This document shows, in pieces, positions 1 to 9,908 of a stretch of DNA of 60,000 bases. Position 1 is the stretch's first letter. Every line of letters starts with the position of its first letter. Source of the stretch: Nematostella vectensis (lineage: Eukaryota; Cnidaria; Anthozoa; Actiniaria; Edwardsiidae); the NCBI RefSeq assembly GCF_932526225.1, contig NC_064035.1, forward strand, positions 21,815,969 to 21,875,968. The letters run 5' to 3'. Position numbers and translations under genes: made by a program. The notes below the pieces were generated by a model. That model saw only the letters and a program-made list of their open reading frames with translations, was not told where the DNA came from and did no database searches.

Positions 1-114
1 ACACCCTACACCTTTTACCGCCAAGGAAAGGCTAGTGGGCTTATCGGCTTAAGTCTATCTACCCGCGGGGTCTTAATAGTGATGACTTTTTTTTATGATT
101 GAGGAGTCTTCCCA

Positions 115-265
115 AGATGGGTAGAACACAATCACATCGCCTAGCCTGTGGTTCCGCCCGCCTTTCCATCTGATGTCCGGCTTACGCGGCAGACCGAACT
201 CTATGCATAGACGCTCAAAAGCGGCTTTCTTGTAGGGGTTATCTTTTTGCGTGAACGGGCTGCCA
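115..265 (-). pseudogene. Inverted fragment of the structural gene at 2122
   Basis: On the minus strand this stretch reproduces the segment at about 2247-2395, from the serine-proline-phenylalanine stretch through the WKGGRNH motif to FYP. About eight or nine differences lie in 150 bases, several of them silent. It stops abruptly on both sides, and the protein in the adjoining stretch is unrelated. It is therefore a rearranged piece, possibly from a second copy of the element. Confidence 0.7.
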
Positions 266-615
266 CCTTGCTCGTAACATCTCTAGAGACTATCCCTGCG
301 CCTACGCCCACGACACCGATCAGCCCAGCCATCCCTGCCAGCGGACGGCCGATCAGAACCCCTATCCCACTCAAAGAGACCCCTACCCCGGCGCTGGAAA
401 GCGCTCCTGCAGCGATGCCGGATGCCACAGACACAGCATGGGTAACGGCAAAGGCGCGCTTATACTTTTTCCGCACCTGTCGATGATGTCTCGTTGTCTT
501 GAACCGCCTGAGTGTCACATATTTTCTGGAGTAGGAAGCTTTGCACGTCGCCGCCGCTGTGCATACTGGGAAGCGAGGGGTATATGGCACCACCGCTAAC
601 GTCGCTGTTTGCCAT
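262..615 (-). pseudogene. Small hydrophobic virus-like element protein, truncated
   Basis: An ATG at 615 opens a short N-terminal part with a YPSLPS motif. A frameshift near 490-500 then leads into a basic RKKYKR segment and a long glycine/alanine/valine-rich hydrophobic region of about 60 residues that could form two membrane spans. The C-terminus is cut off near 262, where the inverted fragment of another gene begins. I do not assign a function; a small membrane or virion-associated protein is the inference. The shift and truncation make it a broken copy. Confidence 0.5.
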
Positions 616-728
616 GTTTCTTACGTCGGAGCTAGGTTAGCTATAATACAAGGCGAACGGGCTTGCCCGTCTACCGTAGTTATCCCTTATCCATATTTGG
701 ATACTCGAGACAAACTCAGAGGAAGAAA

Positions 729-1176
729 GGCTATCCGAGATTGACGAACTAGAACGCGAAAACCGAGAGCTCGAGAACCAAAAGCCGCTCAGAGAGCGCT
801 TCAAAGCCATCTTCAAAAAGTAAGGCTTTACCGTCACCGCTATCGGGTTGGCCGTAGCGACGACAATCGTGGTACTGTGACGTCGCTCGGCAAGTCGCTC
901 TCCTCCGTGGCCCGAGAGGTCGGTAACGGGCTTAAGGCTATCGGGAAAAAGCTAGGCGAGCTTCTCCCTGGGCTAGTAGGCAGTATCGCGAACTTCGTGT
1001 TTAAGGCTTCGTGTTTAAGGCTGCGAAAATGCGTGACTGCTCATTCTAGCCGTAGCCGCGTTCTTGGTCCGTCGAATGCAAAGCAATCATCGGAACAAGT
1101 AATACGCCGCGGCCACCGCGAGTGCCGACAAACCCGCCTTGTGGGTGGTGTGGTCACTCTTTTCGCCCGGTCCGGG
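729..1176. repeat. Left arm of a 448-bp inverted repeat
   Basis: The reverse complement of 3100-3548 is found here with only a few differences. These include a G-to-T change near 822 that makes a stop, a C/T change near 872 and an A/G change near 916. On the plus strand it carries the C-terminal half of the coiled-coil/membrane protein whose main copy is at 3174-4068. On the minus strand it carries the C-terminal tail of the 2122-3189 gene. The arms are separated by about 1.9 kb. Confidence 0.9.
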
Positions 1177-1177
1177 T

Positions 1178-1681
1178 TTTTAGGCAAGCGAGAACGTTTG
1201 AAGGCTCGCCTAAGGAGAGGCATTGCGTGCGATCTACGATATCGCAGCAGATGTAGGAGGCCTCTATTTTCGGCAAAGCCACCTTAAGTGGGGGTCCCTC
1301 CAAGGGCAGTGCGAGGCCCCGCTCCCCCAACTGAATGTCTTTAGCCTCTAGGCCAAATAGTGCGCAAAGCTCGGCATTAAGGAAGGCAACGCCATTGGAC
1401 GTAAACGCGACTTTCCCGGTGAGGGGGTCCAGCTTCGCGGTCAGAATCTTGCTTTCAGCGCGGTTGATCGTTTCTTACGATGTTGTGATGCCCGGCTGGC
1501 AGAGTAGCGATGGGCGGGAGGGCGGATATAGTCGTTATCTGATGTTGCCGCTCGAGATTATACCAGCTGTTAAACATCGAGCACTGCCGGAGCGCCACGA
1601 AGCGTGGGCGCCTTATCGGCCGCTCGAAGTAGAGCGTCTCGTCGATTCGCCTTTGGTGAGCACAGTATGTAGGACCACCAT
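1178..1681 (-). pseudogene. Candidate minor virion protein, broken and truncated
   Basis: The minus strand shows about 165 codons of plausible protein in at least two frames. It begins at an ATG at 1681, shifts near 1620 into a part containing FVALRQCSMFNSWYNLE, and shifts again near 1475 into a part containing FTSNGVAFLNAELCALFG and ASYICCDIV. The reading then runs into the inverted-repeat arm at 1176, so the C-terminus is lost. The beta-rich, PGH-containing look and the capsid-gene neighbourhood suggest a penton or minor capsid role, but this is inference without a recognised fold. Confidence 0.45.
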
Positions 1682-1723
1682 TGTGTTGAACACAGCCCGC
1701 CTTCGTGTTAAATAGGACTGAGA

Positions 1724-2093
1724 ATGGATTGGGAAGGCTGGCGGATGCTGAACGAGGAGGCGGAAGAGACGAAAAAGGCGGCAACTGCGGCTGGAGCCTC
1801 TATAGCCAAACATATCAAACACGCTATAGCCGAACAAATCAAACACGCAAAATCCGGTTTCTGACCGTCGGGCAAAAGCTGCTCTACGCCGTGCCCGCGA
1901 CCCCCGTGGAGAGCACGGCCTCAGACATCACCCCACTACTCACGCAGCTAGAGATGGCTGAGGACAAATCATTCACGACTAGGGTCCGAGACATATTCAA
2001 AGAGACATTAGTCACGCACAAGTCCGCCAAGTAGTCTCGCCGGTGGCTATCGGAGCCTGCCTATGGGTGCTGGCCACAGCAACTCAACTTTGA
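1724..2093 (+). pseudogene. Small tail-anchored protein of the element, two frameshifts
   Basis: The ATG at 1724 opens a charged, alanine/lysine-rich helix with repeated IKHA motifs. The frame shifts near 1855 into a segment with TVGQKLLYAVP and TPLLTQLEMAEDKS. A second shift near 2030 gives a hydrophobic C-terminal segment (VVSPVAIGACLWVLATA) just before a TGA at 2091-2093. The likely intact form was about 120 residues with one C-terminal membrane anchor. It sits 28 bp before the next gene on the same strand. Function unknown. Confidence 0.5.
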
Positions 2094-2121
2094 GGTCTGG
2101 TGCGCAACCGCCGGATGCGGG

Positions 2122-3189
2122 GTGTCCCTAACCTACCCCGCTTTCGCCACGCTCCCCTCTGTCACCAGGGGATTTCTAAGGTTTCACGTCTACTTTACCA
2201 CGCGGAGGATACTCTACGGGCTCGGCGCCCCTCTGCCTGGCGACAGCCCGTTCACGCAAAAAGATAACCCCTACAAGAAAGCCGCTTTCGAGCGTCTATG
2301 TATAGAGTTCGGTTTGCCGCGTAAGCCGGACTTCCGATGGAAAGGCGGACGGAACCACGGGCTAGGCGATGTGTTTGTGTTCTACCCGGGGGAGGGGTAT
2401 CGCAACGTGCACGTGATCCGTGGCTACGACACGGCGGCGGACGAGTACCCGAGCCACCTCAATCTGTTTAGCGACGAAGGTGGGACGTACAATAGTGGGA
2501 AGCAGTTGGGTTTCATACGTAACGACGACCACGGGGGCGTGCAATATAGCTGGTTTGCGCCTCCCAAAGGTTAGGGGCTGACAATAGCAGGGCTAGGAAG
2601 ACTCGATCGCTCGGTCGAGGCGTTCGTCTACACAGTGCTTGGCGCGCAGGTGAACGTCCGTTCCTCTATCGCGGGGGTCGGTGGGCCGGCCATGGAGGCG
2701 CAGGCGGAGTTCACGAAGCTGCTTGAAGACGCGATCATAGAAAACGACATCGCTCAAAGCGTGTAAAGGTACCAGTTAGCCGTGCAGGAGGCCAAGGTGA
2801 GACTAAGTCTTGCGGTCGCACCAGGAGTGTGGCTGATGCCGAGCGATCTGGTGATAAACACGCAAAGCGTCGTGGGCTACAACAATAAACTGCAGAAAGC
2901 CACAGAGTCCATGACGCTCGACGCAAACGCGATCAACACCGAGACAAAGCAAGTCGCTGCTCATAACATGGCCGGTGGGCATCCTAGGGTGCAACACGTG
3001 ACTGATCCGAGGATCGACCGCGAGGTGCGAAGCAAGGCCGTAGTGCACGCAGAGGGCGCGGCGCCTGCCCCCTCTTCACGTATGCGCAGCATGACATCGC
3101 CCGGACCGGGCGAAAAGAGTGACCACACCACCCACAAGGCGGGTTTGTCGGCACTCGCGGTGGCCGCGGCGTATTACTTGTTCCGATGA
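2122..3189 (+). pseudogene. Conserved structural-type protein with C-terminal membrane anchor, two nonsense stops
   Basis: One frame runs 356 codons with two in-frame stops, TAG at 2572-2574 and TAA at 2764-2766, and coding-like sequence on both sides. The reading begins at a GTG followed by SLTYPAF; no ATG is available in frame, so I infer that an ATG was mutated. Visible features are an aromatic/basic N-terminus, a central WKGGRNHGLGDVFVFYPG block, a helical middle and a proline/histidine linker. A short hydrophobic tail (LSALAVAAAYYLF) closes at the stop codon. A membrane-anchored virion protein is inferred. It converges on, and overlaps by 16 bp, the gene ending at 3174. Confidence 0.55.
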
Positions 3190-3548
3190 TTGCTTTGCAT
3201 TCGACGGACCAAGAACGCGGCTACGGCTAGAATGAGCAGTCACGCATTTTCGCAGCCTTAAACACGAAGCCTTAAACACGAAGTTCGCGATGCTGCCTAC
3301 TAGCCCAGGGAGAAGCTCGCCTAGCTTTTTCCCGATAGCCTTAAGCCCGTTACCGACCCCTCGGGCCACGGAGGAGAGCGACTTGCCGAGCGACGTCACA
3401 GTACCGCGATTGTCGTCGCTACGGCCAACCCGATAGCGGTGACGGTAAAGCCTTCCTTTTTGAAGATGGCTTTGAAGCGCTCTCTGAGCGGCTTTTGGTT
3501 CTCGAGCTCTCGGTTTTCGCGTTCTAGTTCGTCAATCTCGGATAGCCT
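3100..3548. repeat. Right arm of the 448-bp inverted repeat
   Basis: Partner of 729-1176. This arm lies in the natural context, where the structural gene ending at 3189 and the coiled-coil/membrane gene ending at 3174 converge and overlap. Confidence 0.9.
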
Positions 3549-4068
3549 ATCCTCGTTGCGCTCACGGGCCTCTTGGCGGCGACTCTCTGACGTGTTAGGG
3601 TCGTCGATGGTCTCCCTGTCTGTGGTTACCACCCCTTGCAGCTCTTGGACTCGTTCTGGATGACCGCGTCTATCTCTGCCACAGACCCCATCGCCAGCTT
3701 GAAGCCTTTCAGCTTCGCAACGTCCTGTCGAACGCCCCCGTTCTGATTGAACAGCTGTCTTGGTTTAGTCCAACCTCCTTTGTCGAGGTTACGAAGCTGT
3801 ATTAGCGTCTTTCCCCTCTGGTCTGAGTCTCGTTAAGGTCTGGGTATTTCTCCCTGAGGGACTGGAGACCGAGTCTTGTCGCTGCACCCTCTGTGGTGAA
3901 CGAGGTTTCAGCGGTCGTTTGCGTCCGGGCCCCCCGCGATGACGTGCTCGTAATTGGGATCGACTCCCCATCGTCGGGGTCAAACGGGATGAGGGACGTC
4001 TCGTCGTCCCTGTCTCCGGCGGACGCACCCGGCAAGGTATCGTCAATGTCAACGTCAACATCATCCAT
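3174..4068 (-). pseudogene. Acidic, coiled-coil, multi-span membrane protein of the element
   Basis: The start codon at 4068 opens an acidic N-terminus (MDDVDVDIDD). A frame change near 3800 leads to a segment with a KGGWTKPRQLFNQNGG motif. A second change near 3640 leads to a charged coiled coil (IDELERENRELENQKPLRER), then a hydrophobic span near 3430. After a further shift near 3400 comes a KSLSSVARGVGNGLKAIGKK amphipathic region and two more hydrophobic stretches. One has a TGA where tryptophan would fit, and the stop is at 3174. About 298 codons in all. The gene is divergent from the capsid gene with a 78-bp gap. Function unknown; a virion membrane protein is plausible. Confidence 0.5.
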
Positions 4069-4146
4069 GATGCGTAAATCATGCTACGCTATATTAGACA
4101 TGTCTAACAGTCCGCACCATAGTCACGTGACTTCATACTACTAGGG
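4069..4146. promoter_or_regulatory. Divergent promoter gap between membrane-protein and capsid genes
   Basis: Only 78 bp separate the two divergent start codons at 4068 and 4147. The stretch holds TATATTAGACATG at about 4090-4102 and a CACGTGAC box at about 4124. Both genes would need to be driven from here. This is positional inference; no transcript evidence is available. Confidence 0.4.
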
Positions 4147-5347
4147 ATGTCAGTCGGCGATGAACTTGACCCCCAACGATCACCCAGAACTCCTCTGGGG
4201 TTGAAAGCCGAGAGAACTGTTCACCGGGTCACTCTCAACCGGTCGACGACTTCCACCTGCGAGACGCTATATGTGGCGGTCCGAAAGCTATCGGAAGGCG
4301 TCACGCTTGTTCCTGGCTCCTTGAGGGTCGGTTTCGATCTCTCCATCTCAGGCCAAGCAAATAATACCGTCGTGAACAACGTCGGCCGAAATCTCGTGAG
4401 CCGCCTGAAAATCACGTTCCAGGACACCAACCGCTACGATGTCTTCAAGACGTATGAGGAGCTTTACCTGTCCAAGGCCGAGAGAGAGGACCGCCTGGAA
4501 CAGGGAATACAGTCAGAAAACATGCGGTAGCTTCGCTCCAAGGCTGGCGATAAAGCGACTAGTAACGCCAAGGAGAACGCTCTAAACGCCGCCCACGGGG
4601 CGAAGTACACCATCCCGCTAGACCATTCTCTGCTGACGGAACACGGCGTACTGTACCCAAGGGCGCTCTCCGAGGCGCTGCTCTTCGAGATCACGCTCGC
4701 AACGGTTGATCAGGTTGTTGTCGGAGGCGATGCTACCAAATTATCCTACGGCATCAAAAATCTAGAGCTGGAATACGGAAGCCTGATCTGCAGCCGCCGC
4801 CTACCAAAACGGCACAACGTTCTTCTACGAGCAAGTGAACATCCACAAGACCTTTGTGATTAGCAAAGGGGCGGACAGCATAATCAACGAGAGTGTCAAC
4901 CTGCCGCGAAGGTCTATGAGTGGTCTGTTGCTCCTCTTTGTGGAACCATACACGGCAGGGGCTCGCGACTCTGAGAAGTTCGTGTACCCCGATATCAAGA
5001 GCGTTCGCTTTACAATCGACGGCATGCCAAACAAGGTCTTCAGCCAGAGACTATGCCCACGGATATCTGGAGGGAGGCAAAAAGGCGGTTCGTCAGTGGC
5101 AGCGGGGCGCCTAGTGTCAGCCCCGAGTCGTTCTATGGCAATAACAAGTTTGCTCTGTGGATCGACCTTCGAACGACGGACGAGAATGCTTTCCATCGAG
5201 GCGGTCTCTGATTGGTCAACACCCGCGACGGCGTGCATCTCGAGATAAAATGCACGGCAAGCGGCACGGGTAAACTGTCACGTGTTTGTGGTGACCGACG
5301 CCCAAATGAACCTGATGAACGGACAGCTAGAGTCCATACAATACTGA
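4147..5347 (+). pseudogene. Candidate major capsid protein, about 400 codons, broken
   Basis: Coding sequence starts at ATG 4147 and continues, across breaks, to TGA 5345-5347. Recognisable blocks are VPGSLRVGFDLSISGQANN, YEELYLSKAEREDRLEQGIQ, LLLLFVEPYTAGARDSEKF and a C-terminal VFVVTDAQMNLMNGQL. Breaks seen are a TAG at 4528-4530, a frameshift near 4795, another near 5060, a TGA at 5209-5211 and a shift near 5272. The beta-strand-rich character, the length, and the position directly before a packaging ATPase support a jelly-roll major capsid protein. The fold itself is inferred, not shown. It is the best candidate for the virion shell. Confidence 0.55.
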
Positions 5348-5362
5348 GCACAGTAGTACGGT

Positions 5363-5961
5363 ATGGACCCGAAAAACATCCCATTTAACGCTCTCATCGT
5401 GGGCCCGACGTCATGCGGAAAGACCCAATTCATAGTGGACCAGCTGCGCGGCCCTTTCTGGGGCAAGTGTGACTACATCGTACTCGTGTGCCCTACCTTT
5501 GTCTACAACAAAACATACGAAGGCTTCGGCGAGGGCGACGATCGTCTGTTGGTCATCAACCTGAGGCGGGTCAGATCGACATACTGCTGAGGTTTGTCGC
5601 CGCTGTCTTCGAAGGCACTAATACGCTAATCATACTCGACGACTGTGCGGCCTCGAAAGACGTATAGAGGCGCTCCGACCAGCTCGTCAACTTGGCGTTC
5701 AGCGCGCGCCACGTGGGTATTAGCATCTGGGTGATCACGCAGCAGCTCACCAGCATCACGAAGCCGTTCCGTGAGAACATCGCGGCCTTGGTGGTCTTCT
5801 ATACGAGCAAGGCGGACATGAAAGCTATCCTGCATGACTACGGCGCGGAGCTCTCAGAAGAGAAGATGAAAGAGTACATGAAGGCCCTCATGACGAAAAA
5901 GTTCTCGAAGTTAGAGTTTTGCTTGCGTCACCCTTATACCATCGCCCTAGTTGAACGGTAA
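5363..5961 (+). pseudogene. A32-like (FtsK/HerA) genome-packaging ATPase, broken
   Basis: The ATG at 5363 is 15 bp after the capsid stop. The Walker A motif GPTSCGKT lies at residues 14-21. After a frameshift near 5560 the Walker B block LIILDDC follows. A TAG at 5665-5667 then interrupts the frame, which resumes with LVNLAFSARHVGISIWVITQ and continues through FRENIAALVVFYTSKAD to a stop at 5959-5961. About 199 codons is typical of A32-type ATPases of large and mid-size double-stranded DNA viruses and Polintons, which pump genomes into capsids. The motif order and neighbour make this the firmest viral assignment in the window. Confidence 0.75.
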
Positions 5962-6020
5962 GCGCAGTAAATCACCGCCCACGAAAACGCATTGATCACA
6001 CTTGACAACACACGTGTCCC

Positions 6021-6572
6021 ATGATGAGCGACGAATACTTTGAGAGTCTTCTTGAGGGGGGCGCCGCAGATATCGAGTCGTTGGACTGCTCGACGCAGCC
6101 AGCTACCGGAGGTAAGCAAACTGAGATAGCAGACGCGAGGGAGAAACTCGCGATTCTCGTAGCCTCGGGGAAGTCGAGAGAGATGGTAGGCAAGGCCCTG
6201 ACTCACGACGACGTCAAACGCATGAGCGCCGAGGAGTTGAGGAAGTACGAGAAGTGATACGAGACCGCTCTAGCCAGCCGGACTACAGATGCCCTGGCAG
6301 ACAGATTCCTGAAGCTTACGACCAAGGTAGTAGGCATGACGCTGCCGATAAACAGTGTGGTCGATCTTCACAATGACCTCGTGTCCGACTACATCATCAA
6401 CAACGAGCTCCGCACATTGTGCGGAAGCCTGTCTCTACGCTGCGGTCGTTTGATGGCTTTAGCCGTCGGGGCGTTACACGTAGCACGTCATGTGAACACC
6501 AACGGCACTGACAGGCGGTGTCAACACGAGGTAGCAGACTCACCAGATGGCGAGTCTGCCATCCCAGAGTAG
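6021..6572 (+). pseudogene. Unknown conserved-looking acidic protein with one nonsense stop
   Basis: The ATG at 6021 (another lies one codon on) opens a single frame of 184 codons interrupted only by TGA at 6255-6257. The first half is acidic and helical (DEYFESLLEGG, MSAEELRKYEK). The second half contains a regular helical region around NDLVSDYIINNELRTLCGSL and ends at TAG 6570-6572. It follows the ATPase by 59 bp on the same strand and completes the apparent morphogenesis cluster. No family recognised. Confidence 0.5.
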
Positions 6573-6576
6573 ACGC

Positions 6577-9169
6577 TCATTTGAAAGCTTGCCACTTCTT
6601 CAGCAACCAAATAGTTGCTGGCCGCTCCGCGCCCAGGTTGCAGAGCAGGGGGGCATGCGCCTTTCGCAACGCCTCGATTCCGCCCAGCGCCTCCACCTCT
6701 CTTTCGAGGAAGTGTCCGTATGTCGGCGTTCCACGTCGGTCGCGGGCTCTCCGTTCTCTCGTGCAGGAACGAGGAAGAGGAGGGTGCGGGGCGCGCTGCG
6801 GAAGGTCGTCGAGGCGTATCGCCGACAGATGTATTCGCCGGGCGCCAGGTCGATCGCCTTCGTTGTGTCCTTGGGCTTCGGGGCGGGGGCTTTCAAAAGT
6901 GTGGCGCGTTGCTCGGTTTCTTGGTGCGCAGCCTCTGTGGCCTGGTGTTCCTGCGCTTTTGCTGTCAAGGCCTGCAGGGTGGCCAGGCGCCGGGGGTCTG
7001 GAGCGGCAACAACCCGGATCGGATTCCAAGAGATCTGGCGACCGTCCCTCGACCGGAATACTCTAGTCGGTTCTATCTCGATCTCCAGCCCCGCGAGCCT
7101 GCCAGCGCCGATGGGGGGAAGCCAGTATGTCGTTCTCTTGTATTTGTCCAGGCTACTCGACTCGAAGAGGTCGGCGCACCCGTCGAGAATGGTCTCGAGG
7201 CCCTTCGTCGCCCATACAACCCTTGTGTCCGCGTCGGTCTCGAGGCCCCCGGCCTCTTGCAGCACAGGTGCTGCTTGCAACACAACGCGCGGGTGTTTGT
7301 GGTATTGCCCTGGCGCGGCCCCCATCCGGCGAAAACCCAGGGCTGTCCATCTCCGCCCCGCCACATCTGCAACCTTTTCTGTCCCGCCTGCGCCTAGAGC
7401 TTCTTCGACGTCTCTAGCTGTCTCCTGCGACCTCTCCGCGTATCGCTTGTGTGCGCCTGCCAGTTCGGCCTCTAGCCCAAGCGCGACGCTTCCACGCCTC
7501 GGCGTTTGCCGCGTCCCGGATCTCCAAGAGACGCCTTTCGCGGTTCCTGGTCGAAAGCGTGGATATGGCGCGTCCCTCTGCGATTTCGGGCACCTCGTGC
7601 AGGTGGAAGGCGGAGACATCCTTGCCCACTGCGTGGCACTTGGTCGTTCTCCATACCCACGAGACCGTGGCCGAAGGTGGCAAGAGTGTCTCCGGGTCGG
7701 GGCCATCCGGATGCAGCTGGGTGGGTCGCTTGCACCCACCCAGCTGCCAAGATCGTGCTCGCGTCGGCGTCCTTGGTGTAGCATCGAAACGGGGCCAGCT
7801 CCACACCTTCCTCGTCTGCCGCAAGGATGTCGACCCGGAAGATTGGACACGCCCGAAATCCGAAGTCGGCTGCGGCCCACTCTACTGCCCGTTCCCAGGT
7901 CGCGTCTGCATCTGCGTTTGCCTTGGTGGGGCGGACCCGGACGCCCGAGACCCTACCCGTTGTGGAGTGCGCATACCAGGCCACAAAGATCAAGCCCTGT
8001 GGTCGGTCGGCCAGCACAAGGCACCGGTCGAGGCATGCGGCCAGGTTCTCCCACTGCTTGGCCGGTGGCTGGACCACGAAGAGGCCTGCTTCTTCCGGCA
8101 GATCTTTGGGGGATACCAGGGCCAAGGCCTCTTCCACCACCTCGGTAGCAGTGTCGGCCGAGAGGTCCCGCCCGCTGCAGGCGTAGAGAGAGACTTCGAT
8201 CCGGGTGCATCCTCTGGCCTGCACATCTGGGTGCAGGAAGGTCTGTCGTAGGTGCTTGTTCGGGCAGTCGACATAGTCGGCCAGATGGCCGCCGATTGGC
8301 TCTCGGACCTCGCCCGCTTCGAAATTCGATACGACCTTGTCGTAGAGCTTCGTGCGCACCGTGTAGCCGGCATCGCTTGTGCGGATCCAGGTGCAGACGT
8401 GCTTCCCCACGCTATCGGTGTTCGCCAGTATCGTGGGAGTGTCTGCGCGCATGGCGGCAGCGAGGTTCCCTTGCTCGCGGAACCCTTCGAATGCGCAGAG
8501 GTGCTCTACGAGCGTCTCCCGGTCGAGGACCCCCGAGAAGTCTCTCGTGTAGTCGATGGAGTACAGGCCGTAGCCGTCGCGAAACAGCTGGCGTTCGAAC
8601 GCCGGCAAGGAGGCCTGTAGCTCGTCCATGGGGATCTCGGACACATCTACCTTCGCCACGAAGAGGCCAGTCGGTTCAGTTCCTGGGTATAGCTCTTGCC
8701 ACTTCACCAGGGCCTTCTTGTCGGTGTCGAACTCGATCCGGGCGATGGTCTCCCGGATTGCACTTCCCTCTGTCCTTTCTCGGACCGCAATCGTGTGGAA
8801 GATGCTCGTTTGTATGTGGCCTCGGGCGGTGCCGTCGTGGGCCTTTCCCAGACTCTCATATACAGCGGTCGAGATCCGGTGGACTGTGTTTTTCGCGGCA
8901 CCGCCCTCTCCGGTCGTGCAAGAGAGGCGTCCGCCGTGGACTACGCAGTCTTCCCGGCGCTGGTAGCCAAAGACGTATACGTCGTCGACGAACGTCGGAA
9001 GTCCCTCTAGGGGGCGCAGGTGTGTGCGGCCCAGGTTGCCGGCTAGGTAGTCGACCTGGGCGATGTCGGGCACAAGATTTCTCTCGTGCGTGTTTTCCAT
9101 AAGAAGGTGGACTTCCACGGCCTTTTCGGTCCACAGGCCCATGGTCTGGAACGTTGCTTGTACTGCCAT
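6577..9169 (-). pseudogene. Large replication-initiator-like protein, about 864 codons, frameshifted
   Basis: The first ATG that gives a compact start is at 9169. The frame stays open to about 7740. Coding character then moves to a second frame (WVWRTTKCHAVGKD, STLSTRNRERRLLE), moves again near 7490 into KRTTYWLPP and APAPKPKDTTKA, and once more near 6740 into the C-terminus ending at 6577. The middle has YSIDYTRDFSG, then YTVRTKLYDKVV and, about 35 residues later, ARGCTRIEVSLY. This spacing recalls rolling-circle initiators of the Rep_trans type, where a YDK motif precedes an R-x-E strand. That resemblance is my inference. The initiator idea also draws on the adjacent inverted-repeat cluster at 9666-9776. 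A terminal protein or unknown virion enzyme is possible. Confidence 0.45.
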
Positions 9170-9229
9170 TTTGGTAGCTCTACTTTCTAGGGCAATTCTT
9201 CGGTTGCTCTGTATACCTTGGGCTACCAA

Positions 9230-9665
9230 TCCTCTAATTCGAAGTTTTGGGCAACTCCAAAAAGGTAGCCGAAACCGGGGTAGCCCTGACCATAAATGCG
9301 CTATTATAATCGCCGTACTCGTTCGAATCCCTCAATGGCATCGCCCTATCATTGCTGCTTTAGCAGAGAAATCCCGAGAGAAGTCCGAAGTCCGAAGTCA
9401 TGAAAACAAGCATAATTGAACGACCAAACTGGGGGATTGGGAGCAATTCAAGCACCGCGTGAGAAAAAAAGCAGGAAAGGGCCCTCCCTGGAGACACGCG
9501 AATAGATGAAAAAGAGGCTGCGAGAGATTCGCGAGGAGTTCGGGAGCGAGGTGTTCGAGTAAAACTCAGGTTTAAAAGGCCACGCCAGCGGCCTTGAATT
9601 TACCGCCGTTATTCCGCACTCCGTAGGTCGGCGGCCCTCCTCGTTTTCACGGCCCTAGCACACGT
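9230..9665. other. Spacer upstream of the initiator-like gene, with a coding remnant
   Basis: The first part carries repeated GGTAGCC-type words near 9236-9290. At about 9406-9561 the plus strand shows a very charged, basic short reading (MKKRLREIREEFGSEVFE at 9506-9561) preceded by more basic sequence in two frames. This may be the ruin of a small DNA-binding protein gene. Nothing else is recognisable. Confidence 0.3.
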
Positions 9666-9776
9666 CCCCGACATAGATTAACCATCTACGCGGAGCGCGT
9701 TTTGCGTAGACCTACTTCTGCTAAGTATCCATCTACGCGAAGTGGCCCCGACGTAGATGAATAATTAATCTACGCG
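9666..9776. other. Candidate replication origin: alternating ATCTACGCG iterons
   Basis: ATCTACGCG occurs at 9684-9692, 9731-9739 and 9768-9776. Its inverse is present in full or part at 9704-9710 (GCGTAGA) and 9752-9758 (CGTAGAT). Neighbouring pairs form three overlapping inverted repeats. The block CCCCGACRTAGAT-spacer-ATCTACGCG occurs twice, at 9666-9692 and 9746-9776. The cluster lies in non-coding DNA about 500 bp before the initiator-like gene. Iterons beside an initiator gene are a common origin arrangement, so I infer an origin or operator. Confidence 0.45.
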
Positions 9777-9807
9777 TCACCGAAAGTCCCCATCCTGGAG
9801 TGGGGCA

Positions 9808-9908
9808 GGGAGGCCCGGAGGGGCGATTCGCACCTCCCACTCGTTTCACTGAAAGCGGGCTGGGAGACCCGGAGGGGCGATTCGCGCCCCCCACTAGTTT
9901 CTATGAAA
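9808..9908. repeat. Two 47-bp direct repeats, period 54
   Basis: The segments 9808-9854 and 9862-9908 share GGGAGRCCCGGAGGGGCGATT and a CACT-GAAA-type end. The second copy contains the start codon at 9903, so the repeat may act as a promoter or leader element for the small gene that follows. Confidence 0.6.

Noticed and set aside
6547-8251. Plus-strand frames of 260-533 codons
   Set aside because: They are antisense shadows of the GC-rich initiator-like gene on the minus strand; arginine/serine/proline composition and no motifs.
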